DNA of 21,671 nt from the NCBI GenBank assembly GCA_049999725.1, contig JBNGIS010018030.1, positions 1 to 21,671 on the forward strand, in the 5' to 3' direction. The translations under genes and the position numbers were made by a program. The notes under the pieces are model-generated. The model was not told the origin of the DNA. It ran no database searches and was given only the letters and a program-made list of their open reading frames with translations. Each line of letters starts with the position of its first letter. Positions within the stretch are counted from its first letter, which is position 1. Positions 1 through 10,209 of this stretch are shown here, one piece after another. The DNA is from Haplomitrium mnioides. Its lineage: Eukaryota; Marchantiophyta; Haplomitriopsida; Calobryales.

Positions 1-599
1 CAGATTTCCCAATCTCTTTGCGAGGTGCAACTTGAAACAAAATTACTCGTTGTTTGAGTGGTGCTATTGGGGACAAGGATTCATCTCCAAAATTAAAACC
101 GTCCACAGATTATATGTGTTTTTTGTTCTGAACAAACACACTTTGATCATGAAAATCAAGGTCTCCCTCATATGAGGATGAAGAAAAGTCTACAACCGTT
201 TGAAATTTATGTGTTGAACCTATTTCTGTTGATCTATTGGAATACTCAGAAAAAAGATTCAACTTTGACCGCTTAAAGGGCAATGAATATCTTGTGCTTG
301 AAGAAGTTTGTTTCTTTACTTTTCGGCAAGCACTGGATTCCCTCTTTGATCCTTTGCACGCAAGTTGTTCACTTGTTAATTTTATACGCGCATTTTTGGA
401 CGGAGCTATTTAATTCAACATAAATCATCTTTTTCCCCAATATACTCGCCATCACACTTGATGCTTTTGATACTCCATCACTTACCTCCAAAGAATTGCG
501 GTTTGAACAAATCTTAACCTACCTATCAAAAGTAACACTTTTCTGTGATAATAAATCTTGGAATTCTAACCTCTTCTTGTCTTTAAAAACTTCAGCCAT
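1..599 (-). pseudogene. Unit A minus gene: 5' part of DUF7869-like transposase-family pseudogene (runs off window)
   Basis: This is the 5' end of the minus-strand gene seen more completely in unit C. Exon 1 (599-486) starts with ATG and encodes 38 codons beginning MAEVFKDKKRLEFQD; the D copy differs at only part of these residues. It ends in a good donor (GAG|GTAAGT). The intron (485-272) carries a palindrome array. Exon 2 (271 to the edge) starts after AAG| and encodes RSKLNLFSEYSNRS and onward, including the block VDGFNFGDE and APLKQRV. There are in-frame stops in exon 1 (TAG after SVTFDR) and in exon 2. The gene was named by collinearity with unit C, where the diagnostic core is visible; nothing in this fragment alone identifies the family. 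Exon 1 and exon 2 keep the same splice phase and the same 114-nt exon 1 length in A, C and D, which supports real coding ancestry. Confidence 0.65.
285..400. repeat. Palindrome array in minus-gene intron 1 (unit A)
   Basis: Degenerate copies of a unit of about 30 bp with arms like GATCCTNTGC..GCA(T/A)NGG(T)TCACT, for example near 341-370. The same sub-unit (TTTGC-NN-GCAAGTTGTTCACT) sits at the same place in units C and D, so the array existed before the duplication. Confidence 0.6.
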
Positions 600-1043
600 T
601 GAAAAGGCTCACTAAAAATCAGCTATTTGAACAAATATTATGAACCTCTTATGGCCTACCTAAAATACATGCTTTTTAAGAAATTTTTGGAAAATGACAA
701 AATTGGGAACTTTTTGTAAAGAAAATAAAAAAAATTGGAAAGATGAAAACGTGCGATGTTTTATATACTAACGTTTTTTTTTTGGCACCATATGAACCTA
801 CGTGTCAAGAGCTCCACGAATAAGTTTTTGGTAGGAAAAGGCATTTTTGGAAATTTAGGTATAAAAGGAGCATCAATGGAAAGTTTCTTTCCATTGTTGC
901 GAGTTCACTTTCTAGCTTTTGTTTTCTTATTGTCATGTTTTTGCATTTACTTGCTATTTTGCTCTTTCCAGCATTTGGAGTTTTGTGAAATTTTGTTCAT
1001 TAGATTTTTCACCTCCAATTTATCTATTTTTACTTTTTGGAAA
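600..1043. promoter_or_regulatory. Divergent intergenic promoter region, unit A
   Basis: This 444-bp AT-rich stretch separates the minus ATG (599) from the plus ATG (1044). It holds a TATA box for the plus gene (860-867). A weaker candidate for the minus gene is TATATAAAA read on the minus strand at 759-767; its C counterpart is degenerate. No palindromes are present. The stretch from about 770 to 1043 is alignable by eye with 15510-15774 of unit C, notably the conserved AAAGTTTCTTTCCATTG just after the TATA box. The longer open frame from 756 is mostly 5' leader read through to the true ATG. Confidence 0.5.
860..867 (+). promoter_or_regulatory. TATA box of plus gene, unit A
   Basis: TATAAAAG in the context GGTATAAAAGGAGC, conserved with unit C (15593-15600). 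It is 177 bp before the ATG, so a 5' leader of about 150 nt is expected. The B copy has lost this whole segment. Confidence 0.6.
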
Positions 1044-1439
1044 ATGGCATCTCAAGGAAATGTTTGTAGACCTGCTCAACCAAAGCCTTATAGGTATTTG
1101 GATGTTATCAAGGCTCTCAAGCTTGAAAAACTAGACTGGGATTGGCTAGCTAACTGTGGATCCTTGAAAGACCCGGATTAACACCTTTAACTTTTTGCTG
1201 GGGAAGGTGAGAAATTCAACTTGGGCTTTGTGATCCAAATCACTATGATCAGAGATGGCCAGCGAGCCAACATTGGGCTGCTTGTGTAGTCACCGAGTGC
1301 GACTACCCTGTACAAAGCAAATCGCAAACGATTTGCCTTTTCCAAAATGAATGAGAGGGACATTTTTGCTAAGCATCTTCAGATAGCAAAAGAAGATGGC
1401 AAGGTATTATTTTAAAACCCTTTTGTTTTCTTTTTTGAC

Positions 1440-1600
1440 TGATTCAGAAAACTAAGGAGACCATGCGCGCATGGATAGGAGAGACCATGAGTGCAAGAAC
1501 TCAAGAGTCCATGCGTGCTTGGACTCCTAGGTCCTTGCTCGCTTTGACTCCTAGGTCCATGCGTGCATGGACTTTCTAGTCCTTGGGCATAGGGACTACA
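1440..1600. repeat. Palindrome array in plus-gene intron 1 (unit A)
   Basis: At least six tandem degenerate palindromes with arms GAGTCCATG/CATGGACTC. The clearest are CCATGCGCGCATGG at 1461-1474 (perfect) and GTCCATGC-GT-GCATGGAC at 1555-1572 (8-bp arms). The array lies wholly inside intron 1404-1672. Confidence 0.8.
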
Positions 1601-3199
1601 TTGTCTTTTCTCTTACACTCATCATTTGTACTTGTGTTTGATTTTTTTTGTTTTGTTTCCAGTTTACTCAATTTTTAGCAAATTTTGTCGATGGTTACAA
1701 AGATGCAAAGCTCGTTGAATGGATTTCATTAAGTTTGCCATCAGCATCAAAATTATAAAGCCCAAGCAGGGCGTAAATATTCAACAGCTAGTGCCGCATC
1801 CAAGCGAGGCTACATTTCAATTTCATGCTGCAGGCTCTTCTGCATAGAGAAAGAGAATGGAGGTGGAGCTAGCTAAGGCTCCCAAGAAGAAAAAACAAGT
1901 AGATCAAAAGAAAAAGCCTATTTTAGCTCCAATTATTTAGGAGGAGCCAGCCCCTTTTGAATCTCTAGCAAGGTTGTCTTTTGTTGCCCCTTCGTCCTCA
2001 ACACCAAGTAGCTTAGGGAAAGAAACAAAGCCAAAGCCAATTCGGACTCCAACGTCAAGAGTGAAAAGACAATCATACAAGGGGTTGCAAACTTTTCAAG
2101 AACATGAGTAAGTGGATCCTCAAAAAATGTTTGAGGAAGACAAAAACAAAATCAGGGAGTCTGCAACCCAGCAATGTAGAGTCCGCAAAGAAACAATCAC
2201 TATTCGGCTAGAAAACTTGAATCTGTCTAAACTTGGAATGGATAATTGGGGGTCTTTCTAGATTAGAAGGCTGAATGAAGATTTCATTGAGCTTCTACCA
2301 TAGCGAGTGCTGACAAATAAATATTCGCATAGTTTTTCTATCATTGTTGTTGACCCAAAGTGCAAGTTGAAGGATAAGTAATAGTTTGACATTCGAAACC
2401 CTGACAAGTATCGCTACGATATTGCAAGAGGCAATCACAGTGCTGCAACAAGGCAAATTTTGATCACAAAATACGAAGCAAAGAATCCGGTGCTTTTGCT
2501 CTGCAACTACTATGTCTATGTGGGCCTTACACCAGAAGAGGCCCGTATTTTTGCAATTGATGACAACTACGATTAGAAGTACATGTTGGGGATGACCTCG
2601 ATTCATAAGGTCGAATATTGGCATCATAGGTTTGTGGAGAGTGGGATGGTGTCATCTCAGAAATTGAAAAGGGGGTTATGTTGGAAACCTTGGAGATCAA
2701 GCCCAAGTCAACACTTGAGAAGACACTCACTTCGAAGTGGTGAGCTATGGGATCTACAATAGAGCATATTTTCCATGTGGGAAAAAAATATTGTGAAGGG
2801 CCAGAAGCCTAAAGCCAAGGGATCTCTTAGAATAGAGGACATGAAGTGGACACCTTGAAGATCCATTCAAGGACTTCTTTACAAGGTCAAAATTTCAGTT
2901 TTGAAACGTGTGGAAGTTGGAGAGCTTTCAATGGATGAAATATCTCGGGAGGTAGAGAGACATAAAGTTTTGGCAGTAATGAAGAAAAGTTTTTGTTCTA
3001 AAGTTTGTTGTAGCAATTAGAAGGAAGTAAGAGAGGAGTACCCTCTCCAATTGGAGGAGTTGGAGATTGTTGCATTCTATTCTAGTTTTGAGAAACTTTT
3101 GGTAAGTTTGTTTTTAAAATTGTACATTCATTTATTTGGAGTTGTTATGAACTTAGGGTAAATTGTGTTTAGCTATGATAAAATATGTTTCGAATTTCT

Positions 3200-3345
3200 T
3201 CACGCAAGAACTTCACAGTCCATGCACGCATGGACTTCACAGCCCACAAGTGCCTAGAACTGGAACTCCATGCTTACCTCGACTGTGAAGTCCATACACA
3301 TAGGGACTTCAATGTCCTTGGTAGTTGTGAGTCCAAGGTCTTTTC
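3200..3345. repeat. Palindrome array in plus-gene intron 2 (unit A)
   Basis: Four or five units, the best being GTCCATGC-AC-GCATGGAC at 3218-3235, with looser copies following. It lies inside intron 3102-3418. The short open frames here (from 3185 and 3270) are only translations of the repeat. Confidence 0.75.
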
Positions 3346-4610
3346 TCAAATTATCTTTCTCTCTAAGGTCTTTAATTTCATTTGTCTTTTCTTATTTTTT
3401 TCCATTTTTGTTGTGTAGGGAGACAAAGCATTTAAACGTCAGTTTGTCAAAAAATTGACGGCAGCTGCCAAAGGGAGAAAAAGATTGGGGGTCAAAGAAG
3501 CCCCTAGAGATCAAGACCAAGCACCAATACTTGTTTCCTACCCTCTTGATTTGTTCTTCATTGTCAAAAAGCTAGAGAGTGGGAATCAAGGCAACAAAAT
3601 GATGTTGCATCCCTTCCAACTGATGAAGTTGTGAGAGACAAGGATGAGGACTTATTGTCCTATGTTGCAGATATTCCTTATGGTTTCAACCTTAAGGAAT
3701 GCAAGCATAACGATTCATAACCTTTTTCCAAAGATGACATTTTTTATATGGTTTCATCTTTTGCGGCAATCACTACCTTGGATTTTTGGTCTTTTGTGAT
3801 TATACATTTGTCACAACAATTTGGTATTGTTGAGTATGCTCTTTTAGAGGTTTGTTGCGCTATCAACCATGTCATCTAGTAAGGTTTTTTTTGATTTTTT
3901 GGTTTTTTTTTTGTTTACCATCTTTAGTTTTCCTGCACATTGTTTTCAATGTTTGATTTGTTTGTTTTTCCTATTACAGGGACAAAAGCAACATTCATCA
4001 TTCTAGTGGTCCAAGAATTGCACACACCAACGAGTATTGGATGGTGGGCTACTGGACAAAAGAAGGAAAGAGGAGCATGAAGCTCTTCAATTTGCAACCC
4101 ACTTAAGTGAGTGGTATCCCTCGACAAATAATGCGTAGTTTGTTTAGTTGTCATGTAGTTTTGGCCAAACTTAAACATCTAAGAGATGATGCTCTTGTGA
4201 ATGTATATCAAAAGCCGCAAGGTTTTTACAAAAATTTTATTGACCATTTATCAACAGAGAAAGATTGAAACTTGGATCTTTGCTCTGGGTCCGTCACAGG
4301 CCTTATCTGTGCTTTAAAGTTGATATGAAACTGCATCGTTGTAGAATATAATAGACATTATTCTATCCATAGTCTTCAGAGAGTTTTGACGATGGCTTCT
4401 TTGCCATCCGACGTGGAAAAATCACAAATAGTGTACTCGTACTATAAGGAACCTATTCTTCTTGGCAATGTAGGTGCTATTGGCAATTCTATTGCCATCT
4501 ATGAGACTAGAAATTCTCGACAGAACTCTCTAGCGGCTGCAAATTCTCAGCTAGTGGATTTAGATGATACAATTCCTCTTGAAGAGGATAGAGCTGTACC
4601 ATCTGGTTGA

Positions 4611-5132
4611 TGAAATTGTTTTATATAATAAATTATTTTTTAAACAAAGTTTTATTTGCTGAAGTTTCAATCTTGTTGCACTTCCAATCCATTTTAAGTC
4701 TATTCATCACAATTCAACTTGGTGCCCAGAATGGTTTTTGAACAAAACGATTTGGTTTTTATGAAAATTAGCAAAGAAGTCTATGCTGGCATGGAATTTC
4801 AGTTTCTCTTTTCATTTTCTATTCCTTTTTAGATGACCTTCTGCACTCTTTGCTTCCAATTACTCAACAATCTTAGGTCACTCTAGTTGTCCATGTGGGT
4901 ATGGGGTTCAATTATTCAAGCTCGAGTTAGCTGTAGTTGTCCTTACGCACAAGTATCTTTCAAACAAAGTGTGCCTACACTTGGGCCTTAGTTGTCCATG
5001 TGTGCATAAGCTTCAACAATCTTTTTACAATTTTACTTTAACAATCCTCTTACGCCAACACTTTAGGATTCTACTTCAAAATTTTTTTGTATAAAATTTG
5101 AATGTTTTTATCAATTTTCTAAATTATTGATA
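4611..5132 (+). repeat. 3' flank of unit A plus gene, with weak palindrome array
   Basis: No gene is seen. The stretch aligns with the flank of unit C (19478 onward), for example TTTTTGAACAAAACG and AAATTAGCAA(A/T)(G/A)AAGTCTAT. Palindrome-like units occur from about 4870 to 5010 with arms AGTTGTCCATG..CATAAGCTT. It ends at the assembly gap. Confidence 0.6.
4627..4632 (+). terminator. Polyadenylation signal, unit A plus gene
   Basis: AATAAA lies 16 nt after the stop codon. The C copy has AATAAA at nearly the same distance (19495-19500), so the spacing is conserved. Confidence 0.5.
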
Positions 5133-5232
5133 NNNNNNNNNNNNNNNNNNNNNNNNNNNNNNNNNNNNNNNNNNNNNNNNNNNNNNNNNNNNNNNNNNNN
5201 NNNNNNNNNNNNNNNNNNNNNNNNNNNNNNNN
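5133..5232. other. Assembly gap (100 N)
   Basis: Exactly 100 Ns, the usual placeholder for a gap of unknown size. Both sides align with unit C around 20107-20135 and 20313 onward. By collinearity the missing sequence would be about 175-180 bp rather than 100. Confidence 0.95.
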
Positions 5233-5299
5233 AATTACATTTTTCTTACAAACAAATACTGCTAGCATGAAAATCATGATTTTAGATGCTAAAGTTACA

Positions 5300-6723
5300 A
5301 AATTGGTTCTTGAGAGCAAAAAATTAAACAAGAACCATGTAGTGGTTCATGATTCAAAGTAGCGGTTGTTGTCGGTATTCTCTCACTTGGAACCTATCAT
5401 TCTACAAAGATAATATTTATTTGAATACACTTCTTCATAGAGTGGTACCACTAGAAGAGCAAATTGACTTCCAAGGTTGGAATTTTTCTTAGTGTTCCTT
5501 ATTGTAATGTGATATCTTGATTCTTCAACTTTGCCAAAAGTATGTTTCTCTCACAACGTAAATGAAATTTGTCTTATACAATAAAAAATAGTTATTTTAG
5601 CAACATAAAAATTTTTCAACTTCAAAATTGATACCAGATCAAGTTTATTCTTTATAAACTCTCGTCATGATGGAATCTTGATAAAGAATTATCACTTAAA
5701 GGATTTACCCGCTTGGGTTTTAGCATAGATAAAAAAACTCTTATGTTTGGTTGGTTGATTTGATACGTATGCAAATCCAGCCATTGGAGACAAAGAATTG
5801 TCTTTTAAGATTTACTACATTATCGAAAGTATATGTTGGTCTTGAAATATGCTTGTTAAATCTGGGTAAGCAAGTTTGAGTTATATGAGAACTTGATCAA
5901 GAAAAAACATATATTATCCCCAAAATCTTAAGCATAAGAGAATGGTTTTTTATAGAATAATTGTAGCCATTAGCAATAGTTCTAGAGAAATATTTTGTGA
6001 TTGGGAATTATTTCTTGAACTTTCACCTCATGATTCCACTAGTCGCTTTCTTTTTCTAGATATCCCTGTATTCTTGGTTTCAAGTCCCAACTTGAGTAGA
6101 AGTAACCATTCAATTGAATGTTTCCGAATGTGATAGCATATCACAATCAAAACTGAAATGGTTATGTGATTCCATTCTTGGATTCATATTGATTCCACAA
6201 ACATACTTTGATTTTGGACTTTGTTGTATTCGTTAGTTGCTGACAAAGACACCTCAATAATATTCTAAAAATTATGATGTGAATTCTACCAAGTAGTACT
6301 CAAGGTGTCACTCTTGTGCTTGAATTCTAATGGAGAAGCTCTAGTTCTCAAGAAGTCAAGTTTGGTTCGAGTATCAAAGCCCATGCCAACATAGGGTCTA
6401 ATGTTTGAAAATCCCAAGAAGGATTAAAATTTGATTGCTTGACCTACATATTAGGTCCCATACATGCATAAGGGTGAATCTTGGATCCTATTAAGGCATT
6501 GGATTCACTCCTTGATCCTATGTGCGTAGAGGGTTCACTCCTACAATCGTCATTTGTTGGTATATCTTGTTGAACAATTAGAATGTTTCTACCAAAATAC
6601 TATCCCTCACACTTGGTGCTCTTGGTTCATCGACGTTTGTGTCTTCAAAATGAAAATTTGAAAATTGATCATCTTACTGTCTAGTAGTGAAACGTTTTTA
6701 GAGCACGAATTTTAAAATTCCAA
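5300..6723 (-). pseudogene. Unit B minus gene: diverged, truncated DUF7869-like pseudogene
   Basis: Homology to the unit C minus gene is visible at nucleotide level. The stretch 5500-5760 (GTGATATCTTGATTCTTC, CTCTCACAACG, CTCTCGTCATGATGGAATC) parallels 14079-14320. A degenerate exon 1 remnant lies at about 6642-6723 and an exon 2 start at 6437 (AAG|CAATCAAATTTTAATCC). The start codon has been deleted together with the promoter, the exon 1 donor is lost, and about 110 bp of the region before 5375 is missing relative to C. The 3' half that carries the transposase-like core is absent: homology stops near 5300, about where unit D stops. No long frame remains. This copy is clearly older or faster-decaying than A, C and D. 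Confidence 0.5.
6440..6545. repeat. Palindrome array in minus-gene intron 1 (unit B)
   Basis: Three or four degenerate units, such as GTCCCATACATGCATAAGGG and GATCCTATGTGCGTAGAGGGTTCAC, with the GATCC..GGTTCAC arms typical of this intron in every unit. Confidence 0.6.
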
Positions 6724-8955
6724 TTATTGGGATAGAAAGTTTCTTTCTATTGTTGTGAGCGCACTTGTGAATTTGGTTTTTTTTTTCACAAGTGTTTTTG
6801 TACTTACTTAGTATTTGTCTTTATTTTGACTTCTTATTTTACGTTAGCATTTGTTCTATGTTTTTAGCTCTCAAATTTCTTGAGTTTTGATATTAGAGAA
6901 AGTGACAACACAGGTGGTGGTGGTCAACTTGCTCAACCAAAACCATGTCAATATGCCAATGTTTTGAATCTCTTAAATTCTATTAGATTATCCGAGGATT
7001 GGATAATTTCTTGTGAAATGACAACAAAACCATCTTTACTTATTCCACGAGGAAGAGGAGAAATTAAACATGAGGCTACTTGTATATGTTTGATTGGTGG
7101 CAATGAAGGACACAAATCCCACATTAGGCTCCTTGTGTCATATAAAGAGGGGATTGGATTGTACAAGGCCAAATCCAAAAATCATTGTTTCGAAGAAATA
7201 ATTGGAAAGGACTACTTCATCTTGGACTTGTTGCATGAGATCAAAGGCAAAGAGGTAAGCATATAATCCTTTACACTTTGTTTTATGCTCATGAGTCAAT
7301 GCATGCATGGACTCGTGCATTCTCTCACTCTTTTTATTGTTTTTGACAACTCTTTCTTACTTTTATGATTTAACTCACTTTTAAACTCTGATGTCTAACA
7401 ATTTCTCTTTTGTTTCAATTTCCTCTTGCCAAATTTGTGAATGAATATCTTAATACAAAATAAGTAAAGAGATATTTTATCAAACTAGCACTCTTTGTTA
7501 AAATTTTGAAAATCAACTAAAGTTTATCTATTGCTCCAGCAATATTCACCCGATTAATGGCTACGATATTTAAGAAACATCTAATAGTGTTCTTAGAAGT
7601 ATTTGTCAATGAATTCCACACCCAAGTATGCTAATCTTTTACTTACAAAGAAATTCGTGAACCTTTAGCTTCAAAAAAAGAGGAAATCACCAAAGCAGAT
7701 AGAAGGCTCAACAAAGGAAAAAACGACTTTACTCAAGAAAAACCGAGTATAGCCAAGCCACCTTTTCAATCTCCATCTCCTTTAAATTCTTCTTAATCAA
7801 TGTTTCTTCTTAATTAATGTTTTTCTTTGACTTTCAATGGTTAAGAAGAGGAGCCACAGCCTGAACCCCAGCCATAGACACCAATGTCAAGGACAAAGCA
7901 ATTTGGGCACAAAGGAATGAGAATATTCCAAGAAAGAGAGCAGCTTGATTCTCAGACAATTTCTAAGAAGGACAAGAACAAGATTAAGAAGTCTACAACC
8001 TATTGTTGTAGGGTTTGAGAGAAAACAACTACAGTTCATCTCGAGAATTTTAATCCGCCAAAGTCAAAAATAAAAACTAAGGGTTTTTTCAAATAATGCA
8101 TTTGAATGAAGATTTTTTTGAGTTGCTTTCACATTGCATACATATGAACAAGTGTACCCATTTTTTTACTGTCATGGTAGACCCAAAGTGTGGTCTCAAA
8201 GATAAATCAAAGTTCAACATTAAGAACCCTGACAAATATAGATATGAGATTGTCGAGAGCAATCACAGAACTGCTCCAAAGGGGTTTTTGATTACTAAGT
8301 ATAGAGTGAAGAATCAAATGCTTTTGCTTTGCAATTACGATATGTACGTCAAACTGACACCAACAAAAACCTGCACTTTTGCTATGAATGACAATTACAA
8401 TTAGAGATTTTGGCTCGAGATGATCTCAATTCAGAAGGCCAAGTACTGACACCAACATTTTGTGGAAAGCGGATGATTTCATGCTAGAAGTAAAAAAGGG
8501 AATTAGTTTGGGAGACTTTGGAGATTAAACCAAAGTTAACTCCTCAAAAGATCGATACTTCTCAAGACATTTTGTTTTAGCTAGCCTTCTTTAGTGGTGA
8601 AATTTGGAAGCTGCAACAAGCTATTTTGGGAATGTGGGAGAAGAACTTGGTGAAGCGCCAAAAGCCAAAGGCCAAAGGCTCTAAGAATTAAAGATATGAA
8701 GTGGAAGCCTTGGAGATTCCTTCAAGGTCTTTGTGATGGAATCAAAGTTTCTATTTTGAAGACGGTTGAGGCTAGAGAACCATCAATTGAGAAGATATCT
8801 CATGAATTGGAGAGACACAAAGTTTTGGCAGTTATAGTCAAGTCTTTTTGTTTGGAGGTATGTTGTTTGATATAGAAAGAGGCAATAATAGAATATTCTA
8901 TTTACACATAGGAGTAAAAAATGTCCTCTTTTATTTGAGTTTTGAGAAACTTTTG
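6724..8955 (+). pseudogene. Unit B plus gene: diverged N-terminal and ParB-like part, methyltransferase part missing
   Basis: Homology begins abruptly in the 5' leader (ATAGAAAGTTTCTTTC). The position of the ATG reads GTG at 6902. Exon 1 is open to 7254 and contains QLAQPKPCQYANVL, then EDWIISCEM, SHIRLLVSYKEG and LYKAKSKNHCFEEI. These align with units A and C, and the donor GAG|GTAAGC is good. The exon 2 acceptor has decayed (about 7440, TTTCAA). Exon 2 runs to 8955 (donor TTG|GTAAGT). Its ParB/Srx-like region is the best-preserved single frame of that domain in the window (8096-8401). It has FFTVMVDPKCGLKDKSKF, then KYRYEIVESNHRTAPKG and LTPTKTCTFAMNDNYN. Exons 3 and 4, with the methyltransferase, are gone: homology ends after intron 2 near 9255. 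Frame breaks, a lost start and the lost promoter make it a pseudogene despite open frames of 128 and 102 codons. Confidence 0.65.
7285..7325. repeat. Single palindrome in plus-gene intron 1 (unit B)
   Basis: GAGTCAATGC-AT-GCATGGACTC at 7293-7314 has 10-bp arms with one mismatch. Units A and C have six or more copies in this intron; B has one clear copy. Confidence 0.75.
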
Positions 8956-9074
8956 GTAAGTTTCTTATTTTGTTTCAAACTTTTTCTTTTTTGTTCTTAT
9001 TATTTGCAATTTGTTTTTATTGTGTTTTAACATTTGTTTGCGCTTAGACTAACTAGAGTACATAAACATATAAA

Positions 9075-9255
9075 CTATTGGGAATCCATGCGCATATATA
9101 CTCCCTCACATGGACTCTAGTCAGTCCTTGTGTGCTTGAACAATTGGTATTCCATGCTCTCATAAACTCTCGATAATCCTTGTGCTTTTAGACTATCATG
9201 AGTCTATGCGTCTTTAGACTCTCGTGAGCTCTTACGAGCTTGGACAACCATGAGT
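9075..9255. repeat. Palindrome array in the remnant of plus-gene intron 2 (unit B)
   Basis: About six loose units with arms GAGTC(C/T)ATG..GGACTC, e.g. ATGAGTCTATGCGTCTTTAGACTCTC in 9198-9230. Unit B homology ends after it. Confidence 0.6.
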
Positions 9256-10200
9256 CCTATTGAGGTGAGGGATAAGAAATCGATTTAAGTGCAAAAGACA
9301 TGCAAAGGAGAAAGGAAAGTACTTGAAGGGTAACAACAACAACACTAAGGCATCAATGAAAATCATCAAACACCAACAAATCAAATAGGAGTTAAATAGC
9401 TTAGGATGAACAATTGCTACTTTGAACCAGAAACATGCTACTAGAAACAAGAACTTTATTTTAATGGAAAAACATAGTTTTTAAGCTAAAAAACAAAGAA
9501 AACGAGGTTATTTTTCAAAAACAAAAACTATGTGAGTTTTTTAGCTTCATTTTTTGTTGTTTTAGCAAACATGATAAAGCAAGAATCAATTTCATTCTGC
9601 AAAATCAAAACGATATTCTTAGTTTTTATGAAAATATTGGAAATCTCAAAATCAAGGAAAAGTATAAAACATGAAGTATGTTTTCATAAGAAGCTTTCAT
9701 TTATCATTGATTACATTTTTAAGCCCATAAATTGAAATATACGCCAAAATAAGTTTGGTTACACAAAGTTTATGCGTGCATAGACATGGTACTCCTTAAA
9801 ACGTTCATTTTTGGAAAAAAAAATAGAAAACATGAGGAATATGCCCAAGTGGACTAGAAGTCAAGGGAATGAGTTTGGAATCATAGACACAAAAACCAAC
9901 AAAACAAAAAATTGGATGGATTTTGGAGCTCTATTTTCAAGTTCAAGCAAGAAAGAAGTTTTCTTTTGTAGATGAAAATCCATGCGCAAAAAAGTTAAAG
10001 TGGGTGTGTTTTAGAAGGTTTGAGGGATTGAAAACATTTTATAATTCAGAGAATCATATACACAAAGGAGTCATAATTAAGAATGAAAAAGACAGTGGCT
10101 TAAGAGATTTACTTCAAAGTGCAAACAAGCAACATCTCCAATATTTCGACCATAGTCTGTCAAACAAAAGGTTTCAAGTTCTTCAAAAGAGCCTTTAAGC
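9256..10200. other. Gene-free spacer between unit B and unit C
   Basis: I see no supportable gene. The longest plus frame (9923-10198, 91 codons) lacks recognisable motifs and has no counterpart in the other units. Isolated features are one palindrome near 9770-9786 (TATGCGTGCATA) and a pair of inverted blocks at 9472-9547. Confidence 0.5.
9472..9547. repeat. Two nested inverted blocks, order swapped
   Basis: ACATAGTTTTT (9472-9482) followed directly by AAGCTAAAAAAC (9483-9494) recurs as exact reverse complements AAAAACTATGT (9523-9533) and GTTTTTTAGCTT (9536-9547). Each block is inverted, but their order is not, so this is not one simple hairpin. It may be a small rearranged insertion scar. 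Confidence 0.5.
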
Positions 10201-10209
10201 GGTGTAGAA

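Larger units (their letters stand above)
1044..4610 (+). pseudogene. Unit A plus gene: ParB-like / DNA methyltransferase pseudogene
   Basis: Inferred exons are 1044-1403, 1673-3101, 3419 to about 3878, and 3980-4610, with donors GTATT, GTAAGT and GTAAGG and acceptors TTCCAG, GTGTAG and TTACAG. Exon 1 encodes MASQGNVCRPAQPKPYRYLD and a domain I do not recognise. Exon 2 has a Lys-rich linker, then a ParB/Srx-like domain (about 2260-2576) with IARGNHSAA and LTPEEARIFAIDDNYD. These match the ParB G-N/E-H/R-R-A box and the LTxEEAxxxAixDN block of ParB-methylase fusions. Exons 3-4 carry methyltransferase motif IV as DIPYG (3670-3684) and motif I as DLCSGSVTG (from 4275), followed by CIVVEY. This order (IV before I) is that of beta-class N6/N4 DNA methyltransferases. 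Lesions: many stops, Gly to Val in motif I, and a deletion of about 115 bp just before DIPYG relative to unit C. It is a dead copy of a protein of about 960 residues. Confidence 0.72.

Noticed and set aside
3185-3458. Open frames from 3185 and 3270, and similar ones from 16120, 16160, 17962 and 21274
   Set aside because: They are translations of the palindrome arrays or of intron sequence (His-Gly, His-Ala, Met-Asp patterns), not genes.
9923-10198. 91-codon open frame on the plus strand
   Set aside because: No recognisable motif, no counterpart in the other units, no splice or promoter context; likely chance in AT-rich DNA.
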